Notes: generated by a model from the letters alone, not told the origin. Shown: positions 24,043-35,842, numbered from the stretch's first letter. The stretch: 64,000 nucleotides of DNA from Diplonema japonicum (GCA_964019335.1 OZ025708.1:379501-443500); one strand, 5' to 3'. A program made the numbers and translations.

Positions 24043-25482
24043 ATGATAATTCCAATTTTGGTGATCCTCAGCTTCGGGGTGGCCATGCTGCTGGCGTTGA
24101 CGCTTTGGCTTGTCAAAATGGTCAAGGGGGAATTGATCCCGAAGGTCAGCAAAGACATCGAATCCTCCAGCAGCACAGAAGGCAGCAGCTCCGCCATGCT
24201 CGTTCAGAAGAAACCCGACATAGGCAATGTCCCAAAACACATGTGGGAAGGGAAGCTAAAGAAAATACTGGGTGAGCACAAATTGTGGTCAGTAACAGAA
24301 GTTCTATGGTACTACCCAGATGTGAAGGAGGGCTTCGAGTGCCCCAACTCACTCTCACAAAATGTCGGCAACATAAAAAAACTTCTTACAACCGACGCCA
24401 ACGAAACGCGAGCAAGTATACGCAGCACTTCAATACCAGGTGAAGACTGGGAAAAAACCCACCTTCTCGGCAGCGGATCTTTCGGGGAAGTTTGGAAAAC
24501 ACACACCCCACGCAATAAGACACCAATTGCCGTTAAGGTTATACACGTTCCACGAGATGCCTCGGATACCTCCATCGACAGTTTAATGAAGGAGATCTAC
24601 ACAATGGCAGGATTGAACTGCCCGGAAATCGTTCGTTACCATGGATCAGCTTTTAAAAAACCCACGAGGGAGCTTCATCTTTTCATGGAGTACATGGGTG
24701 GGGGGACGCTGTCCGACTTCCTGAAACAACCATCCGAGCCGTTCCCCGCCGAGCAAAAGTCATTCTGCAAACAGATCCTGAAGGGGATGGCGTGCCTCCA
24801 CGATAACAAAATAGCACACCGCGACATCAAAGCGGAAAATATTCTAATGACGAACGATTTTACCATTGTTAAAATCTCGGATTTCGGGACAGCGAAACGG
24901 CTTAAATCGTCCTGCGGTGTTACGCATGCTAGAACAGCGATTGGCACACCGCTATGGATGGCTCCAGAGGTGATTCGGGGTTGTGGTGATCAGGGTTACG
25001 GTGTTGCTGCTGATGTGTGGAGTTTTGGATGTTTAATGGTCGAAATTTTCAACAAAGGGAGCCCTCCATGGACAAAAGAGATGAAGGGTAATTGTTGGAT
25101 GGCAATGAACATAATAGGGAGCTGGGACAAAGACTTTCCATTGGGTATACCAGACAACCTCCCTGTGATGTGTCTTGAGATGATGAAAGAGTGTTTTCGA
25201 ATCGATCCTGGCAAGAGGTGGACGGCGGCGCAGCTAAGGAAGCATCCTTATCTGACGAATCCTGATTCTTATTATCTTACGGAGGAGAAGGTGAGGGATA
25301 TTGGGGAGTTGCGGCACCTTATCCAGAGGGAGGTGAGGAGCCCGACACCGCCGCCGCCGCCCATTGAGATGTACAGCGTTGAGCATGGTGGTGCGCCGCA
25401 ACAGTTGCCGCAGTCTACCCTCCCCGGCTTCACCGCTGCTGTTTCGATAGAAGGTTCGCCTGAGCCTTTCCCACAGTTATAG
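24043..25482 (+). CDS. Membrane-anchored Ser/Thr protein kinase, STE-like
   Basis: A 479-residue protein with an N-terminal transmembrane helix (residues ~2-26, ILVILSFGVAMLLALTLWLV), a Ser-rich juxtamembrane linker and a complete kinase domain at ~138-412. Catalytic landmarks are present: the glycine loop GSGSFGEV (143-150), ATP-anchoring Lys165 in AVKV, HRDIKAEN (catalytic Asp261), DFG (280-282) and GTPLWMAPEV (APE 307-309). The HRDIKAEN and GTPLWMAPE signatures resemble the STE11/MAPKKK group, but no MAPK cascade partner is encoded nearby. The C-terminal tail is Pro-rich (TPPPPPP). With almost no residues before the helix and basic residues after it, the kinase domain is probably cytosolic, anchored to an internal or plasma membrane. 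No introns are needed. Confidence 0.9.
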   Translation: MIIPILVILSFGVAMLLALTLWLVKMVKGELIPKVSKDIESSSSTEGSSSAMLVQKKPDIGNVPKHMWEGKLKKILGEHKLWSVTEVLWYYPDVKEGFECPNSLSQNVGNIKKLLTTDANETRASIRSTSIPGEDWEKTHLLGSGSFGEVWKTHTPRNKTPIAVKVIHVPRDASDTSIDSLMKEIYTMAGLNCPEIVRYHGSAFKKPTRELHLFMEYMGGGTLSDFLKQPSEPFPAEQKSFCKQILKGMACLHDNKIAHRDIKAENILMTNDFTIVKISDFGTAKRLKSSCGVTHARTAIGTPLWMAPEVIRGCGDQGYGVAADVWSFGCLMVEIFNKGSPPWTKEMKGNCWMAMNIIGSWDKDFPLGIPDNLPVMCLEMMKECFRIDPGKRWTAAQLRKHPYLTNPDSYYLTEEKVRDIGELRHLIQREVRSPTPPPPPIEMYSVEHGGAPQQLPQSTLPGFTAAVSIEGSPEPFPQL

Positions 25483-26084
25483 TTTTTTTTTTTTTTTTTT
25501 TTTTTTTTTTGGAAAAAAAAAAAAAAAGAAGTTGTAAATGGCTTTTTTTTTTTGGAAAAAAAAAAAAAAAAAAACTGGTGACGCTTCCGCTCATGCATGG
25601 GTTTTTGTGTATTGCTTCTTTTTTTTTTTTCCCCCTTCCTTTTTCCCTCCCCAAATGGCTCCAGATCCTTTTTTTTTAATAAAAAATGGATCAAACAAGT
25701 CTATGACAAGACTGGCACTCTTTCTCCTCATGAAAAAAAATTGCGAACGAAAAAAAAAAAAAAAAAAAAGAAGCATGATTTGCTCCTCAAGCATTTGCTT
25801 GTTCTTCTCCACATCTCACTGCTCTACTTCTCCTTACAGGGTGCTTGAAGTCCCCAATTTATCTCCGCCTTCAATATTTCCCCCCCCCCCCCAAGATTTC
25901 ATTATTTTGTGCCCCTCCTATATGGAGGGGGTGATCCAATATAATGAAAAAAAAAAATGCATGGGAAAAAAAAATGAAGGAAAATCTTCTCGGTCTCGGA
26001 TTTGTTCTGCCCCCCCCCTTCCCTCCCCTCTTTTTTTTTTTCTCGCTCTTTTTTGTTCCCGCCTTTTTTTTCTTCTTTTTTGTT

Positions 26085-26123
<39 letters not shown>

Positions 26124-26266
26124 TTATTCGTGCTTCTTGGCCCCCTGAGGACTGTCACACGAGCTTGGTCTGGCCTCCATGACTATGTCCCTTTAAACAA
26201 AACAGTAAAAAGTAAGTGGGGTGCACTCCCCCCATAAAAAAAAACTAAAAAAAGAGAGAAAAAAAT
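25483..26266. other. Low-complexity intergenic region
   Basis: Long A, T and C runs with two ordinary stretches at about 25770-25860 and 26140-26230. No reading frame of normal composition and no recognisable RNA. Confidence 0.55.
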
Positions 26267-26833
26267 ATGTCGAGGATAAACAGCAAAGCAAGCGGTGTGT
26301 CCACAGAAGGGTACTCTCATGCTGGAGCGCCGGTCACGCGAGAAAAGGAGAATACTCTCGTCAAGCAGTTAAAAGCTGAGATCGCCTCTTTGGAAAGAGA
26401 GCTTTCAGGCCAAAAGGAGCTGGTTCAGAAAACCAACAAGCGTGTGCGAACCGTAGAGGACAAGGTCCGCGCCATGGAAAACAGGCTGCAACGGCCCATG
26501 GTGACGCTCGCAGAGGGATACATAGACTGGGCACGTGGGTGTTGCCCTGCAGCTGCAGAAGACACCATTCTTTCCTACCTCCGGTCTATACCTTTCTTAG
26601 AAGGAATCTTCCACACCGTTGTAAACATCTCGAACTTGCCCGAAGTGCGTTCTGCCCAGGATAGCGCGATTTCTATTCTGGTTGCAAAAGACCTCTCTTT
26701 GCTGCGGAAAATGTGGGGCTTCACCATGCTTGCCGTGGCAGTGTGCTGGGTGCTGACGTGCATGGCTCTGGAGCATACGCTACCTAAATGGGTGAGGCTG
26801 CATCGAGAGAAGCAGTATGGGGAGTCGGAGTAA
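26267..26833 (+). CDS. Tail-anchored coiled-coil protein, function unknown
   Basis: A 188-residue protein. A Ser-rich N-terminus leads into a heptad-rich coiled coil at about 28-76 (VKQLKAEIASLEREL..VRTVEDKVRAMENRL). A mixed middle contains two Cys (ARGCCPAAAED), and there is a single hydrophobic helix near the C-terminus (~151-170, FTMLAVAVCWVLTCMALEH) followed by a short basic tail (KWVRLHREKQYG). This is the layout of tail-anchored proteins that project a coiled coil into the cytosol from the ER, Golgi or mitochondria, such as tethers and fission or fusion adaptors. I do not recognise the family. No introns. Confidence 0.7.
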   Translation: MSRINSKASGVSTEGYSHAGAPVTREKENTLVKQLKAEIASLERELSGQKELVQKTNKRVRTVEDKVRAMENRLQRPMVTLAEGYIDWARGCCPAAAEDTILSYLRSIPFLEGIFHTVVNISNLPEVRSAQDSAISILVAKDLSLLRKMWGFTMLAVAVCWVLTCMALEHTLPKWVRLHREKQYGESE

Positions 26834-26854
26834 TATATATTTATCTTTTCTTTC

Positions 26855-26886
<32 letters not shown>

Positions 26887-26925
26887 ATGCTAGTTAATGA
26901 CAGCGTAAAAGGCGGCTTTTGTTTC

Positions 26926-26958
<33 letters not shown>

Positions 26959-27022
26959 CAAACAGTACTTCTCCAAGGGACGCTGGGCTTGCGGCTCTCA
27001 CGGATTTTTTTTTATTTCTTTT

Positions 27023-27080
<58 letters not shown>

Positions 27081-27132
27081 TTTGTTTTGCATGTGACCGT
27101 CGACTTCCTTTTTTTTAAATTCTTTTTTTCTT
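26834..27132. other. Low-complexity intergenic region
   Basis: Contains the longest homopolymer of the window, 51 T at 27024-27074. No gene is seen. Confidence 0.6.
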
Positions 27133-27249
27133 CCCCCTCCTTTCCATCTTCGCCACCAGCCCCTTGTGCCATACTGTGTCGAAGGCACCTTTGAGGTCAA
27201 AGAACATCAGTCCACCCCTGTCTCCCAGTTGTATTTGAAATACTGTAGT
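27133..27249 (-). pseudogene. LINE-type reverse transcriptase fragment
   Basis: A minus-strand frame of about 39 residues reads TVFQIQLGDRGGLMFFDLKG followed by AFDTVWHKGLVAKMERRG. This is motif A of non-LTR retrotransposon reverse transcriptases, with the catalytic Asp in FFDLKGAFD. Only this piece remains. Downstream (lower coordinates) it runs into a Lys-coding homopolymer, and upstream (to about 27330) only short unplaceable frames follow. It is a dead insertion scrap in the spacer before the LRRC9-like gene. Confidence 0.75.
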
Positions 27250-27402
27250 TTCTTCGCGGAGGCTTTCAACAGGGGGACCACGTTTGCACCGTTCTTCCCG
27301 CACCCAGGAACAGCACAGAAGTGATGTCCAGGTTTTTTTTTTTTTTTTGAAATATGGATTAAAAAAAAACTTTTCAAAACAGGAAAAAAAAAAAAAAGGA
27401 AA

Positions 27403-30400
27403 ATGGGCAAGGAAACAGACAATACAAAACTTGCCCTAGCGGTGTGGCACGACAACCCAAGGGTGCAGGAGATCTGCGAGGCGAACGGGATCTCAAGGGA
27501 TGAGTTCCTGTACAACCGGCACCAAGTGGAGGGGCTGGAGCTGTTTCTGACCGCGATGCCCACAATGAAACAAGTCCAATGGTTCACAGGCCTTGTGAAG
27601 CTACAAATCATTCACCAAGAGATTTCCGTCATCGAGGGTCTGGAACAGATGGAATCCCTGGAGTACCTATGGCTGAACGAGAATAACATAAAAAGGATAC
27701 AAGGCCTGCAGGACTGCCTGCACCTCAAGGAACTGTACCTGTACTCAAACGAAATCGCCAAAATCGAAGGGTTGTCACGGTTGTCATCACTGGAAATATT
27801 ATGGTTGCAGGACAACAAAATAACGGAAATAGAAGGTCTAGGCAGACTTGTCAACCTCCGAGCCCTGTGGCTTGGCAGTAACGAAATCTCCCAAATCGGG
27901 CATGCTTTGGACAACCTTGTAAAGCTCGAAGAGCTCAACATCGCCAACAACAAAATAGGCTCATTCCGCGAGGTCCCGCACCTTGACAGACTGCCTAACC
28001 TAACGCATGTCTATTTCTCGGATCCTCACTTTGGGGACAATCCAATATGCCAGCTTTGCAACTATCAAACCTACACCCTGTACCACTTGAACAGGCTGAC
28101 CGTCCTCGATTACACATCTGTGTCTGAAGAGTCACGCCATCTAGCAGAAGCTACGTTTGTGAAGAAGAAGATGTACTATAATATGAGAATAAAGACGTTG
28201 CGGAGAAACACATCGAACTTGATTAAGAAGGCGGTGCAGTTCAGGCAGTGCAAGCTGTCAGAGGTGAATTTATCGTTAAACGTGTTGATCAGAATGGCGA
28301 AGGAGATCGAACGGGAGCTGGAGGAGGCGAAACTATTCGTGAACCCTGACACTTCCACTGCAGAGCTTGACGCAAAGCTCCGCGCTGTCCGAACAACCGT
28401 TCAACAAAAAAACAGCGAGATCGGAGAGATCGACGACAAGTTCACCTCCATGAAGGACACCATCGAAATGATTTCTCAAGACAACATAAGCAGGCTGCTA
28501 GTCGAACTACAAACTGGCGGGAACATCAGAATGGAAGAAGGGAAACAATCTGACGTTTGGTACCAATCGTGCATGGACCTCGTCCGAAGCCGTTTCTTCG
28601 CATCGGACTTCGAAAAATTCGGCATAAAAGATATCCGAATCACAAAGGTAACCCGAATCCACAACCGGTACCTAAGAAACCGTTTTGAAGACAAACTTGA
28701 ATCCATGATAGATATCAACAACCAAGCCTATAAAGCAGCCTTGGAATATCTATTCTACGGCGAAGATCCGGAGCTCCCCGGCGAGCTCACCACAGCTATT
28801 GAAGGCGGCTTCCGTCATCCAAAAGAATACGAGGCGAACGGAAAAGACAGCGGTGTCCCGGTGTCAAACTCCGTTTTCCTCGCCGAACAAGCGAGACTTG
28901 TAAAACTCTTAAAGGGAAACATGCTACCAGGTCACAACGATGGCATCATGGGCAGGGTTTTGATAACCAAGGTTTTCCTTGGAAAATCAACACATGCAAA
29001 ACACACCCAAGACGCCGATCACGATCAACTTGTCACTCCACAAAACGCACCAAAATCCTCAAAAGTAAAACGTGAGGATTACTCCGGGTCAGTGGTGTCG
29101 GTATTCAGAGAGGTTAAAGACGATCCGAAGCAAAGAACGTGGTTTTGCTTTGACAAGGACATGATCTTACCGGAGTATCTGGTTGAGTTCATGTACATCC
29201 CGACACCGTCTGCAGGGGTGAGCAAACTTCCCATTTCAACTCTTGTCGATTATTCCACAGATGACAGGTTGAACGAGCTGAAGAATGTGATCAACAAACT
29301 CGTCCCGTCCAGGAGCGAACTCGACGCGTCAGATATAAAATCGTACGCACACTATTTCCTTGCGTTCATCCACCACTGCAATTTGATAGTAGGGACTGAT
29401 AAGGAGTTGTCTTGCGAGCTGCTTTCATCAGCGCCCGTTATACGCCAACGCGCGAAGATTACTACCATCGACGTTGATGTTGTTAAAAAAGGGACGAAAG
29501 CAGCGTCGCTTTCAGAGGTTACCTACCTGAACCTATTCGGGAACCACATTAAGAAGATCGATGTTGTTCAGCAGTGTATCAACATCAAGTGTCTCGTCCT
29601 GTCGTTTAACGAGATTCAGAGGATAGAGTGTATCCACGACCTCCCGCACCTCACAGCCCTCGACTTGTCCTTCAACCTCATCAAGAGGGTCGAAGGTCTT
29701 AAAAACCTCCCGTCGCTCACTAAAATCGAGCTCAACAACAATTTAATCTACCGCTTGGAGGATGTCAATGTTATCAAGAAGACGGTCCCGTCTGTGACGG
29801 ACCTGTCCTTGCAGAACAACGCAATATGCGATGTGAGGAGCTACAAGTACATCGTGCTGCGAAGGGTGACCGGGCTGAAATTCTTCGACGGGAAAGCCAT
29901 CACCCAGTACGATTTACAACAGGCACAGGACAAGCTTTCACCTATGTCGCACGCATTAGTTGCCGGGCACACACACACTCAACCGGTATGTGATTGTTAC
30001 ATAAAAAAAATATATATATATATTCCCCCACAGACGCTTGGATGGGCGTTGAATCTCCAGCCGAACCTCGGTTGTCCGAACATCCACTGGAAGGAGAATC
30101 TTCTCACAATGGCAGAGAAGGAAGACAGGGACTATCCGAGCGACGATGGTGCTGCGACGCACTCAAGCGTGGATGATAGCTCGGAGCTGACCCAACGGCA
30201 GGAGATGACCCTCGCCAAGGCGGTGGAGATCAACTGCTCGAAGCTCCGCCTGAGGCGCATCGAGAATTTGGAAAAATGTCGAGACCTCAGAAAGCTCAAC
30301 ATGAGCGACAACGAGCTGAGCAGGATCGAAGGGTTGGAGAACTGCCTGAAGCTAGAAGAGCTGCATTTGGAGGACAACAGGATCACTAGGATCGAGTCTC

Positions 30401-32197
30401 TGTCGCTATTGGTATCTTTGGAGGGAAAAAAAAAAGAAAAAAAAAAACCCAAGACAAACCTTCGCAAACTCGAACTGGGGAAAAACAAGATCAGCAAGAT
30501 AGAAGGCTTGGAATGTTTAGTGCATTTGTGTCAGGTAAGTATAAAAAAAAAAAAAAAAAAAAAAAAAAACCCATTTCAGCTCTCCTTAGAGGACAACGAC
30601 ATATATTCACTGCAAGGCATACAACGGGTCCCGAACCTGATGGAGCTGTACATCGGGAATAACAAAATCGACAATTTGAAGGAAATAAGCTACCTCAGGG
30701 ACATCCCTAAGCTGATCATTTTGGATTTGAGCGGGAACCCGTTGTGCTACGAGGTGGAGTACAGACTCTTCGGGGTGTTCAACCTGAAGAAGCTGAAGGT
30801 TCTGGACGGCGTCAGCATCGACGCGGGGGAAAGCGCAAAGGCGAAGGAAACGTTCGCAGGAAAGATGAACTCCGAGCTTTTAACAGAAAAGGTGGGGAAG
30901 ATAACAGAATGGGCGAAAACCACCGAGCTGAACCTGTCCAGCTGCAGCATCAGGGAACTTTCATTGCTAGAACACTTCCCTTCACTTCTTCATTTCAAAT
31001 GTGACAACAATCTTCTAACAAATATCTCCGGCCTCCGATGCTGTACATCCTTATTATCGTTGAACTTGAATTCCAACAGGCTAGCCGGCACAACTGGAGA
31101 AGGCCCAAACGGGCGAGCACAACTAAGTATCGGGAAATGCCTTGAACAAATGGCGTCTCTAGAGTCACTCTCCCTCGAGTCGAATCACATAACATCGATC
31201 GCGAATCTTAATTTGAAATTGTTGAACCTTCGCTTCCTGAACCTGAGGGGGAATGACATCGCGAAGCTCGACGGGTTGCAGCAGCTTCCGCAGCTTTCCG
31301 AGCTTATCTTGGACAGAAACAAATTACGAGGCTTTGAAGACAAGGCGTTGCAAAGCTGCCATTGTTTGCGAGACCTCCGAGCGGAGGAGAATATGATAAA
31401 GCACCTAGATGGTTTGAAACAACTCCCAAACCTCAACAGGCTGTTCCTGACCGCCAACAGAGTAAGCGACCTCATCGAGTTGGAAAAACTTGAAGGCCTC
31501 GGAAGGCTGACAGAAATATACCTAACCGGCAACGCTGTAGCACGGAAATCTCTGTACAGAGCAACGCTTGTGTACAGAGTTTCGAATTGTCTGGTTGTTG
31601 ATGGGAGGGAGGTCACAGCCGATGAAAGGGAAAAAGCGGAATTGTTTTTCCACCAGGAGTACTATTCGTACCAACACCCTCCCAATGTGTACACTGAGCG
31701 GACCACCACTTCTTCAACTATACCTCAAGCGCAACAGCAGCCTGCTATGCTGGGTCCGAAGGGGGCTGTTAAATTGATTTCTTTCGAATATCATGACACG
31801 GCCAACCAGGCACCGATCTATCACTGCCAGTCGGAGAAAATGCCGACGCCGACGAGAGCTAGAAATGTTGTCAGCCAACAGCCCGGAGGGGGTGGGACAA
31901 GCGGTGCCACTGGCTCGCAGTTTTCAAAGGGGCCAAGGACAAACAGTGCTGATGGGTCAGCGCGTATGTTTTTTTTTTTGGGGGGGGAAAAAAAAATTCA
32001 GGTGACCTTCATCCGACGGCTAGCTGGCCTTCCACGATGGCCAATAACCCTGCAAATGGACCTTCTCAAAGGGCTACTTCAATGCGGTCGGTCAAGTTAG
32101 GTCGGACCAGGCCTACCTTGGGCAACGCTGCGTATGTTGAGGAAGAACGAAAAAAAAAAAGGGAGGGGTAAAATACTTTTAAACCTACAGGAAGTAA
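27403..32197 (+). CDS. LRRC9: LRRC9-like leucine-rich repeat protein
   Basis: Six exons encode about 1,520 residues, close to animal LRRC9. Introns: 29986-30033, 30412-30453, 30535-30579, 31964-32001 and 32132-32190. The second restores a repeat (..SLSLL joined to TNLRKLELGKNKI), and the third joins VHLCQ to LSLEDNDIYSL. Using no last intron would end the protein at 32171 instead. An N-terminal block of SDS22-type repeats (LxxLxxLWLxxNxIxxIEGL, ~60-220) precedes a helical segment and a central non-LRR region (~370-650). That region resembles a degenerate PARP-type fold, ending WFCFDKDMILPEYLVEFMYI. Two further LRR blocks follow (~690-800 and ~910-1380), then a disordered tail. LRRC9 proteins are found in ciliated organisms and are thought to act in cilia. 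An axonemal or ciliary role is inferred from the family. Confidence 0.85.
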
Positions 32198-33086
32198 ATA
32201 TTAGATGTTTGTTTTTTTTTTTTTTTTTTTTTTTTTTTTGTTGTTGTTTTTTTTATTTCATTCTCAATTTTTTTTTTTAACTAAGGAAAGAAAAAAGAAA
32301 GAAGAAAAAAAAAAAATAAGATAAGGATTTTTATGGTAGATTTTTTTATTTTTTGAAAGAAATATAAAAGGGAAAAAAAAAAAAACGAAAACGAAGAAGA
32401 AAAAGAAAAATAATATTTTTGTGGTGAATGCGACGAACGATAGCGGGAGGACGGAAAAAAAAAGGGGGGGATAAAAAAAACGAGAGAAAAAGAAATTTTT
32501 AAGGGAAAGTGAGCATGGATCACAAAAAATGGGGAAAGAGAAATAGATAAAAAGGAGGAAGGGAAGAGGTGCTAGTATGGGTTTTTGTACTCTGTTTTAT
32601 TCTTTTTTTTTTTTTAAAAAGCCCTTTCCCCCCGCCGTCTCCAAGGGTTTTTATAGACCCAATTGTTATTATAAAAAAAAGAGAAAAAAAAGAGGGGAAA
32701 CAAAAAACTGCAAATTATGATCTGTTTTTTTTTTTTTGTCCGTTTCTTATTGACTCCCTTTCCCTCCCCTCTTTCTCCCGAACTCTAATGCAAATACCAC
32801 AATTACCCCCCACAATTTCTTTTTTTTTTCTCCCCCCTCCCCCTCCTCCTCTTCGGATTCTACTCATTTTCTTTTTTTTTTATTTTTTCTCTCTTCCATG
32901 TTGCCCTCTTCCACACCATCCCACCCCCATTTTTCTTTTTCTTTTTTATTGTGCACAGATTTCCCTTTTTTTTTTTTTTGATTTTGATTTTTATTTTATT
33001 TCCCCGTTTTTTTTTTTTTTTTTTTTTCTCTCGCAAAAAAAATCGAAAATCATAGGGACATTACATTTAAAAAAAAAAAAAAGGAA
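32198..33086. other. Low-complexity intergenic region
   Basis: A-rich first half and T/C-rich second half, a transition repeated in several spacers of this window. No gene or RNA is seen. Confidence 0.55.
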
Positions 33087-33754
33087 ATGCAGAACTCAGG
33101 TAGGCAGATCGAGCAGATGAAGCAGTTCATCCTTTCCGAGGCGAAGGAGAAGGCTGAGGAGATACAGACGAAGGCCAAGAACGAGGCCTACGCCTGGAAG
33201 AACGAGCAATCCAAGAAGCAGAAGGAAGAAATTGACAGGATGTGCGCAAAGGAGATGGAGCAGTACAGAATCTCCAAGAGGGTCGCCCACGCCAACGAGA
33301 TCAAGGCACAGAGGGACAAGGTGCTGAACGCCAGGATTGTTGCCATGGACGGCCTCAGGGACACTGCCCTCACTGACCTCAACCAGCTGACCAAGGGGTC
33401 CGACTATGACGCGCTCCTCAAGGCGCTCACCCAGCAGGCTATCGAAGCGGTCTCTGGGTCTGGCTCTAAGGATGTGGTTATCAGCTGCAAAAAGGCGGAC
33501 AAGTCCAAGGTGGAGAAGGCCCTCAACAGCGTGTCTGGCATCAAGGCCACCCTCTCCAAGGACTTCCTTGACGATGACGTTGTCGGTGGTGTGTACGCTC
33601 AGGCCCAGCAGGGCAAGATTGTGTGCAACAACACCCTCAAGCACCGACTGGAAAACTGCATGGAAGAAGTATATATTTTTTTTTTTTTGGGAGGAAAAAA
33701 AAAAAAAAAAAAACCCAGATCATGCCCATCCTTCGTCACGGTCTTTTCCAGTAA
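33087..33754 (+). CDS. ATP6V1E: V-type proton ATPase subunit E
   Basis: Subunit E forms the peripheral stalk, with subunit G, that joins the catalytic V1 head to the membrane V0 ring of the vacuolar proton pump. The spliced protein is 205 residues, near the usual ~225. It has the long N-terminal coiled helix (RQIEQMKQFILSEAKEKAEE) and a C-terminal globular part with the conserved GGVYAQAQQGKIVCNNTLKHR. Intron 33669-33718 (GTATAT...CCAG) separates LENCMEE from the last 11 residues IMPILRHGLFQ. That ending matches the family's conserved tail (..P.IR..LF), which supports the splice. Without splicing the frame runs into homopolymer. Confidence 0.95.
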
Positions 33755-34545
33755 AAGGGGAGTTTTTTTTTTTTTTCTTTTAGTGTTTTTTTTTTTTTCT
33801 TTTTTTTTTTTCTTTTTTTTTTTCCCCCTTCGCCGTACACGTTCCCCTCCCCCCCCCTTTTTTTTGGACGTGCTAGCGTTTGCATGTCCTTTATTTTCTG
33901 ATTCTTCCCTATTTTTTTTCCCCCCCCAAAAAAAAAGAGTGTTTTTTTTTTTTATCCCCTGTTTACCACAAAAAAAGAAGAAAAAATGACTCTTTTCTGG
34001 GGAGCAAAAACCCCCCCTTTTTTTTCCGAAAATCTTTTTCTTTTTTTTTTACCATTTTTTTCTCTCCTTTTTTTTTCTTTCCTTTTTTTTTTGCTTCGCT
34101 CAGTACAATAAAAAAGGAGGGGAAGGTAGGGGGGGGGGGGGGGAACTAAAGAGAAGACAAGAGAAGAAAAATAAGAAAAAAAGAAAATATCCGAATGGCC
34201 ATATTACATTATGCCCCCCCCCCCCCTTCTCAACAAAATAACGCGTGATTGTTCCTTCTTTTTTTTAAAAAAAATATTCCCCCCCCACCCGAACCCTCCT
34301 TTTTTTTCCCCACCCCCCTCTTCTCTTTCCAAATGTTTCAACCCCCTCCATTCTCTTCTTTTTTTTTGTTTTTTTTCTTTTTAGTTTTTTTTTTTATTTT
34401 CTATTTTTTTTTGTCCGATGGAGCTGCATCTGTTCTATGTGCTTCCTCATTATCCGCTGTTTGTTGTCGTCGTGTTGGAGCTTTCTCATGAGAGGAAAAA
34501 AAAAAAAAAAAAAAAAAAAGAGGAAAAAAAGAAGAAAAAAGTACC
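33755..34545. other. Low-complexity intergenic region
   Basis: T, C, A and G homopolymers, with a small ordinary stretch at about 34415-34490. No supported gene. Confidence 0.55.
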
Positions 34546-35842
34546 ATGGCGACCGAAGTGAAAAGCGACGTAGAAATAAAAAAAATAATTTTATGGAGTG
34601 ACGGTGACTGGATAACAGGACTGGAAACCCAATGGAAAGGGGGAAGCGTGTCCAAGCACGGCGCAACAGGCAGCAACTGCGTGGAGGTCCCCTTCGACGA
34701 GGGCGAATACCTTGTCAACGTTGGTATCAAATGCTGCAATGGGGAGAGAAACACATATGTGAGCGCAGTCACCCTCCACACCAATCTCGCGATGAAGACC
34801 TCCTGGGTAGGCGGCACCACCGGAAAAATTACCTTTCTGAAGAAGGAGGGCTATAAAATAATCGGGTTCACAGGAAGGTCCTCCCACTGCCTCGACGCCT
34901 TGGGCGTCCTCACTGTCCCGCTGACCGGCGATACGCAAACAGTGTCGAGAACACATTCTTTCGGCGGTCCCAGCGGTGTCGCGTTCGCAGATTTTTCCGC
35001 GGTCGATTATTCACAGCTGTCACAAATTGTTCTAAGGTCCGCGTTTAAAGAACAATCGACAGAACCAGCTCACAGCAACGCGCAACAATTGTTGGAGTCT
35101 GCGAGGCATCTGTTCACGAATATGCAGCGTGCGTGCCATGGAGAGAACGCCCCGGAGCTGCTTACCGAGGCGGAGAGATTCTTCAAAGTTCAAATCAAAC
35201 CCGCATCGCTTCAAGACCCACCCACATCCCCACTTGTTTCAAGCGAAAGAGAACTTATCAGCCGGTCTGGAAAGGACACTTACCCTCTGAAGTGGGACGC
35301 CTTCACAGCGGGGTTCACTTTTACGGGAGATGTAATGACCGCTGTTTGCAGAGTGTCTGCGGGCTGGCGGTCGGTCATAACGAGGACGCCCCTCCCCATT
35401 GCGGAGTCACGTGCTGTTGAAGTGATACTCAGCGTGAGGGATTGCCGGATTCTCGCTATTGGTGTTTCACCTGCCGAGGCCTTGGACAAGCTTAGCTTTG
35501 TAGGGGAAACCCACACGTCCATCGCGTTCCAGTCTACCGGACACACCGTGACGTCTTCAGACCTGATCCCTAATTTTTGTCCTTTTGGGGCGAAGGACAC
35601 CATCTCTCTTCTCGTCACCTCGGAGTCGATAGCTTTTTACAAGAATAGAGAATTTATGTGTGTGGAAACGCTGCCTTGTAAGGAGCCCTACCTCACCGTG
35701 TCTGGGTACTTGGGTCCCAATGAGTTTTCGATAGTGGGGTGCCTTTTATGGAAAGAGGTATGAAACTGGGGGGGAAGGGGGAAACAAAAAAAAACAGAGC
35801 GATGTGATGGAATGTGGGGAATTTCCCCCTAAGAAATTGTAG
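34546..35842 (+). CDS. Jacalin-like lectin fused to a SPRY-like domain
   Basis: N-terminal residues ~10-128 match a jacalin-related mannose-binding lectin domain: IILWSDGDWITGLET, then EGEYLVNVGI, and the closing strand IIGFTGRSSHCLDALGVL with the G..RS..LDA sugar-loop pattern. A helical middle (~150-235) leads to a C-terminal beta-rich region (~245-404) resembling B30.2/SPRY (FTAGFTFTGDV.., then ISLLVTSESIAFYKNREFM). Lectin domains of this type bind carbohydrate and SPRY domains bind proteins, so a glycan-recognising adaptor is the simplest inference. There is no signal peptide, so a cytosolic location is likely. The first stop (35761) lies in GTATGA. Removing a probable intron at 35758-35797 adds 14 residues (SDVMECGEFPPKKL), giving 418 in total. 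Confidence 0.75.
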
